Shown here one piece after another: positions 7,385 through 15,159 of a DNA stretch of 64,000 nucleotides. Each line of letters begins with the position of its first letter. Positions within the stretch are counted from its first letter, which is position 1. The translations under genes were made by a program, and so were the position numbers. A model generated the notes under the pieces. That model worked only from the letters and a program-made list of their open reading frames with translations, had not been told where the DNA came from and did not search any database. The DNA comes from UBA830 sp002295635 (GTDB lineage: Bacteria; Pseudomonadota; Alphaproteobacteria; MPNO01; UBA830), in assembly GCA_002295635.1 (NCBI GenBank), contig DBHK01000003.1, forward strand, positions 1 to 64,000, in the 5' to 3' direction.

Positions 7385-9721
7385 TTACTCTGCGGCCTGC
7401 GCTTGAGGTGCATTCAGCGCTTGCCATATACGGTTTGGTGACGCAGGCATGTCGAGCGTATGAACGCCACGAGTTGCCAGAGCATCACAGATAGCGTTCA
7501 TAACCGCCGGCATAGCCCCGACGCAACCCGCTTCTCCCGCTCCCTTTATCCCCATCGGGTTTGTTGGGGTCGGAACTTCGTTTTCACCCATCTCAAAATT
7601 GGGACAGTCATCCGCTCGAGGCATTGTATAATCCATGAAAGAGCCGGAGACCATCTGACCAGAATCATCATCCCAGAGCATGTTCTCACACATGATCTGA
7701 CCGATGCCTTGTACCGCACCACCATGCACCTGACCGGCCAAAAGTAGAGGATTAATAATGGTTCCGACGTCGTCGACCATACAATAACGCACTATCTCGG
7801 TCGTTCCCGTATCAGGATCGATTTCCACCTCGGCTACGTGCGAACCATTAGGAAAGGTTGGTGCTGGTGGTGACCACGCTGCCCATTCATCGAGGCCCAG
7901 TTCAAATCCTGGTGGTGCAGTCATGAAATTATGGGCGTGCTTGGCGGCATCAATAATTCCCATCATTTTATCGGTGCCGGCAACAATGAATGTGCCGTCG
8001 TCGAACTCGATATCTTCAACTGCGACTTCCAGGTGATGTGCTACAAGCGGTTTGCATTTTTCTACAATCTTACTCGCGGCCAGTTGAATTGAAGCACCGC
8101 CGACACCCGAAGACCGAGAGCCAAAAGTGCCAGTACCCATCATCGCTACATCCGAATCACCCTGAGCAAGCCGAACATGCTCGAATTCAAGGCCTAACAT
8201 ATCCGCTAGCATTTGGCGAAAAATTGTCTCGTGTCCCTGCCCATGATTATGGGTACCCATAATGAGCGTCACTGTCCCTGACGGGTCGAACCGGATCTGC
8301 GCCCACTCCGGCGGACCACCAGCCGATTGCTCAATACAGTTGGCAATACCGATCCCGCGCAGTTTCCCCGCTCGCTCTGATTCCGACCGGCGAAACTCAA
8401 AGCCCGTGTAGTCAATCATTTCCAGCGCCGCGTCCATGTTCTTTTCAAATTCACCCGAATCGTATGTAAACAAAAACCCGGTACTGAAAGGTTCTCTGAT
8501 CTCCGGGATTAGGTTGCGTCGACGAATTTCCGCTGCATCAATCCCCATTTCCCGGGCTGCTGTATCAATTACACGTTCGACGCAATAAACCGCTTCGGGC
8601 CGTCCTGCGCCACGATACGGACCAGTTGAATTAGTGTTCGTAAAAACACCGGTTACGTGTGTGTAGATCGCCGGGGTCGTATAAGTGTTTGACAACGAAC
8701 CTAGGTTATTGGTTGACGAATGCGGCCCCAAAAGGGTTAGGTAGGCACCTAGATTAGCCACAGTGGTAACACGCAACCCGGTAAAGATTCCGTTTTCGTC
8801 CAGCGCCAACTCGGCAGTAACGACATTGTCGCGCGCTTGGTCATCTGACTGAAATGAATCCGTTCTGTCACCAGTCCACTTTACGGGCCGCCCCAGTTGC
8901 TTGGCTGTCCAGAGAACAAGTATATTTTCAGGATACGGGCCTGATCGCATACCGAACGCACCACCCATATCCTCCGACACGACGCGCAGCTTGTTTTGCG
9001 GCACCTTCAAAATAGGTTCAGCTATGGCTTGGCGCACGCCGTGCGGCCCTTGGGTCCCGGTTAAAAGGGTATAACGTTCATCGAATTCGTTGTATTCGCC
9101 GATACACGCCCTCGGTTCCATCGGTGCGACTGAAACACGACTAATATCAATTTCTAGGCTTGTAACATGGTGTGCCCTAGCGAAAGCTTCTTCAGTTTTC
9201 TCCTTGTCGCCCAACTCGAAAACAAAACACACATTGTTTGAGGCTTCGTCCCAAACCGTTCCAGAATCAGCATGCAGCGCAAGCGCCGTACTAGTGACCG
9301 GCTTCCTTTCCTCATAATCAACGACAATCATCTCGGCCGCGTCCTGAGCCTGCCGGGCGGTTTCTGCGACAACCCAGCATACTGGATCACCGACCATTTT
9401 GACTGCCCCGGCTCTCAAAGCCGCGTTAGGAGGCACAAACATCGGCGAGCCGTCAGCTCTGTGACGCGGAACTGCGCATGGAATATTCCCGAGCCCTGAA
9501 GCAGCATAATCCTCGCCAGTCCAAACGCCGAGAACACCTGATGCACTGGCAGCGGTAGATGTATCGATTGACACGATTTTTGCGTTTGCGTGAGGTGAGC
9601 GGAGTACATAACCATAGGCCTGTCCTTGCCGGTTCAGATCGTCTGAATATCTGCCTCCACCGCGCAAAAGTCGCGGATCTTCCCAGCGTGGCACGCCCTG
9701 TCCAATTCCGAACTTGGTCAT
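7385..9721 (-). CDS. Xanthine-dehydrogenase/CoxL-family molybdopterin-binding large subunit
   Basis: The protein has 778 residues with the a/b-hammerhead domain first (WEDPRLLRGGGRYSDDL) and molybdopterin-binding domains after. The active-site loop reads PYRGAGRPE, so it lacks the Cys-containing AYRCSFR loop of true form I CO dehydrogenase. The catalytic Glu is in GVKGAGEAG near the C-terminus. This points to a hydroxylase for an aldehyde, N-heterocycle or other carbon substrate. The small FeS and FAD subunits that such enzymes need are absent beside it; only CoxG follows. The CoxS/CoxM pair in this window, 40 kb away, has its own large subunit. Confidence 0.88.
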   Translation of the reverse strand: MTKFGIGQGVPRWEDPRLLRGGGRYSDDLNRQGQAYGYVLRSPHANAKIVSIDTSTAASASGVLGVWTGEDYAASGLGNIPCAVPRHRADGSPMFVPPNAALRAGAVKMVGDPVCWVVAETARQAQDAAEMIVVDYEERKPVTSTALALHADSGTVWDEASNNVCFVFELGDKEKTEEAFARAHHVTSLEIDISRVSVAPMEPRACIGEYNEFDERYTLLTGTQGPHGVRQAIAEPILKVPQNKLRVVSEDMGGAFGMRSGPYPENILVLWTAKQLGRPVKWTGDRTDSFQSDDQARDNVVTAELALDENGIFTGLRVTTVANLGAYLTLLGPHSSTNNLGSLSNTYTTPAIYTHVTGVFTNTNSTGPYRGAGRPEAVYCVERVIDTAAREMGIDAAEIRRRNLIPEIREPFSTGFLFTYDSGEFEKNMDAALEMIDYTGFEFRRSESERAGKLRGIGIANCIEQSAGGPPEWAQIRFDPSGTVTLIMGTHNHGQGHETIFRQMLADMLGLEFEHVRLAQGDSDVAMMGTGTFGSRSSGVGGASIQLAASKIVEKCKPLVAHHLEVAVEDIEFDDGTFIVAGTDKMMGIIDAAKHAHNFMTAPPGFELGLDEWAAWSPPAPTFPNGSHVAEVEIDPDTGTTEIVRYCMVDDVGTIINPLLLAGQVHGGAVQGIGQIMCENMLWDDDSGQMVSGSFMDYTMPRADDCPNFEMGENEVPTPTNPMGIKGAGEAGCVGAMPAVMNAICDALATRGVHTLDMPASPNRIWQALNAPQAQAAE

Positions 9722-9843
9722 CTTATCACCCTCTGAAAGGCCCTGTGTCCCATAAGCGTAAACGTCCTATGTCCCATATAGATTAAGTAGCGCTCGGGCC
9801 GCCGCATGGCAAGTTGGCTAGGGGGGGTACATGTCAGAAAAGG

Positions 9844-10746
9844 TTAAGCGAGCAGTAAGACCAGAATGCCAATGACAATTGAGATGCAACCGGCAACTTC
9901 TAACCGGTTGATCCTCTCTTTGAAGATAAACACGGTCGAGGCGAATGTAAAAATAATCTCGATCTGGGCGACAGCTTTCACGATCGCTGCTTTTTCCAGT
10001 GTCATCGCAGAAAACCAGCCGAAGGAGGCAGATGCTCCCATGAATCCTACGGCAAGCGCCGTTTTCCAAGCCGCTGCGACGCGCCGCAATTCCGAGGGGT
10101 CTCGTATTGCGATAAAGACCAGCATTATGATGGCTTGGAAGAGAATGGCTGCGCAAAGCGTGACGCATCCCTGAACCAAGAAATTAGGGCCACCCAGAGA
10201 CAGAGATGCACCTCTGTATCCTACCGCCGCAATACCGAAGAACGTGCCGGAACAAAGCCCAATTGCTACACTAGGGGTAGCTAGTGAGGTTAACAGGGAG
10301 ATTGGTTTAAGCTCTGTTCTGGCAACGGAGATAAGCATCACACCGGCTACAGATATCGCGATTGCCAGCAAGACTACCCATGATACGGTTTCCGACAAGA
10401 ATACGAGCCCGAATAGCGCTGCCTGTGCCGGCTCCGTTCGCGAATAAGCGGTGCCAACCGCAAAATTACGATAGCTGAACAGATGGATTAACAACGCTTG
10501 AGCGAAGATCTGCGCTAACGCCGCTAAAATTACCCATGCCACAAAACCCCAATGTAGAGGGGGTAAACGATAGCCAACCCCAAAATATAGAATGCCCAGA
10601 AATAGAAATGCGAAAGGGAGCCCATAGCCGAACCGTACGAAGGTCGCACCGATAGTACCGATACGACCCTTAAGATGTTTTTGCAGCGTCGAGCGGACAT
10701 TCTGCAGGAACGCCGCGGTAATGGTTATCGCAACCCAGATTTCCAT
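9844..10746 (-). CDS. EamA/DMT-superfamily membrane transporter
   Basis: This is a 300-residue protein with about ten hydrophobic helices in two halves, typical of the drug/metabolite transporter superfamily. The second half carries a conserved MTLEKAAIVKAVAQIEIIFTF-like helix, and a FKERINRLE segment joins the last two helices, as in EamA domains. Likely an inner-membrane exporter of a small metabolite. No ligand can be named. It stands between the CoxL gene and an SDR gene, all on the same strand but with gaps over 100 bases. Confidence 0.8.
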   Translation of the reverse strand: MEIWVAITITAAFLQNVRSTLQKHLKGRIGTIGATFVRFGYGLPFAFLFLGILYFGVGYRLPPLHWGFVAWVILAALAQIFAQALLIHLFSYRNFAVGTAYSRTEPAQAALFGLVFLSETVSWVVLLAIAISVAGVMLISVARTELKPISLLTSLATPSVAIGLCSGTFFGIAAVGYRGASLSLGGPNFLVQGCVTLCAAILFQAIIMLVFIAIRDPSELRRVAAAWKTALAVGFMGASASFGWFSAMTLEKAAIVKAVAQIEIIFTFASTVFIFKERINRLEVAGCISIVIGILVLLLA

Positions 10747-10876
10747 TTAATCTGCGTGGTCTCTTACGATAACCATCGCTTTGTCCGGGGACCCCTCATC
10801 ACAGATGTTCCTTGCTGAATCTCGGCACATAGTTATGGCTATATCCCGGATCAATTACTTACGAAAATCTTCGACA

Positions 10877-11698
10877 CTAAGCTCGATCGGCAAACCCGGC
10901 CGGTGCTGAGCAGGCGACCGCAGCGGCGTCTGCAGGGAGGTCCTCATCCCAAAGCCTGCCTATGAAGCGTTTGCCATTCCAACCATCCGATTCTTTAGAT
11001 GCTAGCCATACAATCGGTGCCCGCATAACAACAGGGTCTACAAGCATACCGTCGGCTCCGGATCGTCCTTCGTCTCCCGGGTTTCCGGGTAGCAGGTTGG
11101 TATCTGCAGCCCCACCGGGGATCAAAATGTTACAGGTCACACCGGTACCCTCGAGGTCTTCCGACCAACAACTCGTCGAAGCTTCCATTGCAGCTTTAGA
11201 CGGTCCGTAGGGGGAAAAACCAGCACGCTGCATGGTATGGATTGAGGTAGTGACATTGACTATGCGTCCCCAGCCTTTTTTTAGCATATGCGGTACGGCT
11301 TCCCGCGCCATCTGAAACCCGCCATTGACGTTAGTTTCGATGATTTGTGTCCAAGCGTCCGTGTTGACGTCCCAGAACTTGGTCGGTGTTCTGTTGAAGG
11401 TTTCGGACACCAGCAACATTCCGACCCCGGCATTGTTGATGAGAACGTCAACGCCACCAAATTTTGAGATAGTATCTGCAACGATCTGTGTGCAGGTGAC
11501 AGGATCTCTGATATCAGCAACGATTGCACTCACCTTCCCCGGAAGGTCTTTGGTTTCCTCTTCTATATCGTCGGATATATGCATCGCTGCTGTAACATTG
11601 GCGCCGGCTGCCGCGAGGGCGTGCACCATCGAACGGCCTAGGCCTCGGCCTCCGCCAGTTACAATACCGGTTGTGCCGCTGAGATCAGTTATCGTCAT
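10877..11698 (-). CDS. Short-chain dehydrogenase/reductase (SDR)
   Basis: The protein has 273 residues. The start is taken at the second ATG (11698), which has AGGAG at eight-base spacing; the earlier ATG at 11707 is too close to that site. The Rossmann motif GGGRGLG, the NNAG segment and the catalytic pair Tyr164/Lys168 (YGPSK) are all present, so it is a classical NAD(P)-dependent SDR. The C-terminal part is longer than usual and carries an SKESDGWNGKRF segment. Substrate unknown. Confidence 0.87.
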   Translation of the reverse strand: MTITDLSGTTGIVTGGGRGLGRSMVHALAAAGANVTAAMHISDDIEEETKDLPGKVSAIVADIRDPVTCTQIVADTISKFGGVDVLINNAGVGMLLVSETFNRTPTKFWDVNTDAWTQIIETNVNGGFQMAREAVPHMLKKGWGRIVNVTTSIHTMQRAGFSPYGPSKAAMEASTSCWSEDLEGTGVTCNILIPGGAADTNLLPGNPGDEGRSGADGMLVDPVVMRAPIVWLASKESDGWNGKRFIGRLWDEDLPADAAAVACSAPAGFADRA

Positions 11699-11866
11699 GG
11701 CATGCACTCCTATTCATTTATATGTTTTACAGTAGTTAACATTGTGTCGGTAAATCAGTAAGAGCAATCATATCATTGATTTATTGAGGTAGGGGTTGCG
11801 ACCGGTTCCCGTTCGTTGGAAGCCGGAACCTAAACCAATACCTTTGATTGATTTGTGCGCACTTTT

Positions 11867-13111
11867 TCAAGCTCGCAATTGTATCCCCCTCAGCCGCATA
11901 AGGATCAGCATCAGGAGGCATGCCACGCCAAACATCATAAAAAGAGAAGCGTCAAAATCACCTGTGGTGTGTGCAAGGATACCCATGGACATCGGACCGA
12001 GCACTCCACCAATTTCACCAACGGAAAAATAAAGCCCGCTGGCTGCACCTACTCGGCTAGTTTTACCGTCGCCGCTCTCAATCAGCAACAGAATTGAAAT
12101 AGAGGTCATGGCACCGCGACACATACCTTGCAGCACTAGGCCGGCCGCTAAGAGGGCCCCGGAGGCTGCCCAGACCATGACCGTTGCTACGGCAGCACAA
12201 ACAAAAAGACCCATCAGAATTCGAAAGCGCTTGTCGGGGGTCGCCATTCGGGGCAGAGAGAGAGAAGCGACCATTCCAAACAAGGTAGGGATAGCCGCCC
12301 AATAACCAGCTTCCGTCGGGGTCATGCCATAGGACCTCAGCAAATCCGGTAGCCAGTGATTCATACCGTGATTATAGAATAGGATAAATAGGCCCATCAG
12401 AAGGACCAGACGAACAAGTGGGTCACGTATCAATTCTATGAATACATCTAACGAACGGCGCTTTTCTTCAGCCCTTAATTCGGCTTCAATATTTCGGCTA
12501 GCTGGATGGGCGCTGATCGCGAGCCAGACAACCCCAATGGCAACGATGAAAATCGCATAAGCTAACATCAGGTCCTTCCAGCTTCCGCCGACCGCCGGCA
12601 GAAAGACGCTATTGGTGAGTGCTATTGCGATAATGCCGCCGGTGGCGTTACCGGTAAAATAGATCCCCATGGCGAGGCCGCGTTCTTTACCAGTAAACCA
12701 AAGGCTGACCACTTTAGGGGCTCCGGACGATATCAGTGGTCCGCCCAGCCCGAACACCATTACCGCTAAAAGCAGCGTAACGTAGTCCGACGCCACACCG
12801 CGCAAAGCTACTGAAACGGATATAACCAGTGCCGACGCAAACATCATGCGGCGGGGACCGAAACGGTCCAGCAGGCTGCCGCATGGAACGGAACAGAAAA
12901 TATATGTCAGTTGCCACGCGGCCAGAACTGTCCCCATTTCGCCACGGTGCATGCCAAGGTCAGCCATAATCTTGTACACCAATGGCGCCATCGATGCGAT
13001 CGCCAACGCGAAACCAAAATATAAAAGCCAGACACCTACTAGCATAGTCCAGCGATACGGATGCGGAGGACTATCCGCAAAACTGTGAGGGCGGTCAGTA
13101 GCTAGCATCAT
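11867..13111 (-). CDS. Major facilitator superfamily transporter (CynX/NimT-like)
   Basis: The protein has 414 residues and twelve predicted helices. MFS motif A is clear between helices 2 and 3 (GSLLDRFGPRRMM). A long, charged central loop (RAEEKRRSLD) separates the two six-helix halves. It resembles anion/nitroimidazole-type MFS carriers. Two ATG codons in tandem offer equivalent starts and no clear ribosome site is seen. It lies between fhs and the SDR gene on the same strand. The ligand is not predictable. Confidence 0.83.
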   Translation of the reverse strand: MMLATDRPHSFADSPPHPYRWTMLVGVWLLYFGFALAIASMAPLVYKIMADLGMHRGEMGTVLAAWQLTYIFCSVPCGSLLDRFGPRRMMFASALVISVSVALRGVASDYVTLLLAVMVFGLGGPLISSGAPKVVSLWFTGKERGLAMGIYFTGNATGGIIAIALTNSVFLPAVGGSWKDLMLAYAIFIVAIGVVWLAISAHPASRNIEAELRAEEKRRSLDVFIELIRDPLVRLVLLMGLFILFYNHGMNHWLPDLLRSYGMTPTEAGYWAAIPTLFGMVASLSLPRMATPDKRFRILMGLFVCAAVATVMVWAASGALLAAGLVLQGMCRGAMTSISILLLIESGDGKTSRVGAASGLYFSVGEIGGVLGPMSMGILAHTTGDFDASLFMMFGVACLLMLILMRLRGIQLRA

Positions 13112-13164
13112 TACTTACATTTCTGGGGGTGTAGATCTGCAGCTAAATGACGAAGGATGGTTCT

Positions 13165-14856
13165 TCAGAACAACCCCTCTATCAAACCACCGTTGCCGAG
13201 GCGTATGGAATTCGCTGCTGGAACCCGGGGCAGGCCCGGCATAGTCATGATGCTACCGCAAATAGAAACAACGAATTCAGCCCCGGCGGCCAGACGCACC
13301 TCCCGCACCGGGATGACGTGACCGGATGGTGCGCCCATAATCTTGGGGTCGGTTGAAAAACTGTATTGCGTCTTAGCCATACAGACGGGTAAGTGACCGT
13401 ATCCTTCCTTTTCCCAGCGCTTGAGCTGATCCTGTATACTGTTGTCAGCAATTGCCTCTGACGCTCCGTAGATTTTCTTTGCGACTGTATTAATCTTGTC
13501 GAAAAGCGCCATTTCATCCGGGTATAACGGTGTAAAGGAGGAAGCACCGTTATCAGCAATTTGTGCAACCTTATGCGCAAGGTCTTCTGTCCCCGCGGAT
13601 CCATCCGACCAATGGGTGCATCTAACAACCTCGGCCCCCACTTCTCCGGCCGCATCCACGACGGCGTCAATCTCCGATTCGCTGTCGCCTAAAAACTGGT
13701 TGAGTGCGACGATCGGCGGCACACCAAATTTTTTAACATTGTCGATATGGCGTTTCAGGTTTTTGATGCCTTTATAAACGGCCCTGACATTTTCTGCATT
13801 GAGTTCATCTCGAGCGACGCCACCATGCATTTTCAATGCCCTGATGGTAGAGACAATCACAGCTGCGTCAGGCTTAAGTCCGGTTTTTCGGCACTTGATA
13901 TCGAAGAACTTTTCTGCGCCGAGATCGGCTCCGAAGCCTGCCTCGGTTACAACATAATCCGAAAGGCGAAGTGCGGCCTCGGTTGCCATTACAGTATTAC
14001 ATCCGTGGGCAATGTTGGCAAAGGGTCCACCATGGACAAAGGCGGGATTGTTCTCCAGTGTCTGTACGAGGTTCGGCATCAGCGCGTCTTTGAGAAGAAC
14101 TGCCATAGCACCATCCGCTTGCAGATCTTTGGCGCTGACAGGCTGGCGTTCTCGCGTTTGCCCGATCACTATATTACCGAGCCTAGTTTCAAGGTCAGGC
14201 AATGAATCCGCGAGGCAAAATATGGCCATGATTTCCGACGCAACTGTTATATCGAATCCCGTTTCGCGCGCGAATCCGTTGGTAACCCCACCGAGCCCGA
14301 CCGTAATCTCACGTAGCGCTCGATCATTGATGTCTAGGGCTCTCCGCCACGAAATCCTCCGGGAGTCTAACTTCTGATCGTTGCCCCAAAACAGATGGTT
14401 ATCGATCATTGCTGAGAGAAGGTTGTGGGCTGCACCGATGGCATGCATGTCGCCTGTGAAATGTAGGTTTATGTCTTCCATTGGAACCACCTGTGCGTAT
14501 CCCCCGCCGGCGGCGCCGCCTTTCATGCCGAAGCATGGGCCTAGTGACGGTTCACGGACACATATTGCCGCCTTTTTACCGATCCGATTTAGACCGTCTC
14601 CTAGTCCCACGGTGGTGGTGGTCTTTCCCTCTCCCGCGGGAGTCGGGGTGATTGCGGTAACAAGGATAAGCTTACCGCGGGGACGGCCCGCGATTTCGTC
14701 TAGAAAGCCATAATTTATCTTAGCCTTGTTCGAACCATATGGGTGTAGCGCTTCAGCAGGAATATCAAGCTTTGCACCGATGTCACTAATAGGAAGTTGC
14801 GTCGCGGCTCGCGCGATTTCTATATCTGTGCCCTGATTGGCCATATTAGGGTCCAT
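13165..14856 (-). CDS. fhs: Formate–tetrahydrofolate ligase
   Basis: Fhs makes 10-formyl-THF from formate, THF and ATP in cytoplasmic one-carbon metabolism. The 563 residues match the family length. The ATP-binding P-loop TPAGEGKTTTT is at about residues 72–82, and strongly conserved stretches (REPSLGPCFGMKGGAAGGG, DMHAIGAAHNLL) are present. No purH, folD or glyA is adjacent. The nearest GGAGG to the ATG lies about 15 bases away and inside the stem of an intrinsic terminator, so the leader probably controls expression (see the separate entries). ATG codon 5 is an alternative start. Confidence 0.97.
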   Translation of the reverse strand: MDPNMANQGTDIEIARAATQLPISDIGAKLDIPAEALHPYGSNKAKINYGFLDEIAGRPRGKLILVTAITPTPAGEGKTTTTVGLGDGLNRIGKKAAICVREPSLGPCFGMKGGAAGGGYAQVVPMEDINLHFTGDMHAIGAAHNLLSAMIDNHLFWGNDQKLDSRRISWRRALDINDRALREITVGLGGVTNGFARETGFDITVASEIMAIFCLADSLPDLETRLGNIVIGQTRERQPVSAKDLQADGAMAVLLKDALMPNLVQTLENNPAFVHGGPFANIAHGCNTVMATEAALRLSDYVVTEAGFGADLGAEKFFDIKCRKTGLKPDAAVIVSTIRALKMHGGVARDELNAENVRAVYKGIKNLKRHIDNVKKFGVPPIVALNQFLGDSESEIDAVVDAAGEVGAEVVRCTHWSDGSAGTEDLAHKVAQIADNGASSFTPLYPDEMALFDKINTVAKKIYGASEAIADNSIQDQLKRWEKEGYGHLPVCMAKTQYSFSTDPKIMGAPSGHVIPVREVRLAAGAEFVVSICGSIMTMPGLPRVPAANSIRLGNGGLIEGLF

Positions 14857-14861
14857 TTTTG

Positions 14862-14886
14862 AAAAAAAGACCTCCGAAGTTAGGTC
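14862..14886 (-). terminator. Intrinsic terminator directly upstream of fhs (attenuator-like)
   Basis: Read on the minus strand, GACCT (14886–14882) pairs with AGGTC (14873–14869), and seven T residues follow at 14868–14862, just before the fhs ATG at 14856. An alternative stem, CCGA (14888–14885) with TCGG (14877–14874), uses overlapping bases and cannot coexist with it. A terminator between promoter and start codon is the layout of transcription attenuation or a riboswitch expression platform. Confidence 0.65.
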
Positions 14887-14934
14887 GGAAATATCGGAAT
14901 CATCAACCTTATTTCCCCAAATTCCTGTCTTTAA

Positions 14935-15049
14935 TTAGAAGATAATTACCTCCGGTTCGGATACGCTGACCTTCCTATACCTTGTGCCCCCAAGTCCGGA
15001 TGGCGGTGGCGAGGCTCGTACGACCCTCGTCGGCAACGAAAATATCTAA
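14935..15049 (-). ncRNA. Candidate structured leader RNA (riboswitch or small RNA) upstream of fhs
   Basis: On the minus strand I can pair TTAGA (15049–15045) with TCTAA (14939–14935), and TTGCC (15036–15032) with GGTAA (14950–14946), as a closing helix. Two arms lie inside: CGAGG/CCTCG (15029–15025 with 15014–15010), and TCCGG/CCGGA (15000–14996 with 14955–14951) enclosing an ACTTG…CAAGG hairpin. This resembles a three-way junction. The CCGCCUGGGC-type signature of the ZTP riboswitch, known from fhs leaders, is not visible, and I do not recognise another class. The whole 303-base gap between fhs and the mscS-family gene contains no open reading frame I trust. Confidence 0.4.
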
Positions 15050-15159
15050 CATAACAATTGTCACTTATTTTGTCCCACAATCTCAAAACGTACCCTAAAC
15101 TGTGTGACTTATTGGCGGCGAGCCGATAACTTCACCCCAGTTATGAATATACATTATCA

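Noticed and set aside
14862..15049. ZTP (pfl) riboswitch call for the fhs leader
   Set aside because: The location fits, but I could not find the conserved CCGCCUGGGC-type 3' motif, so the leader is reported without a class.
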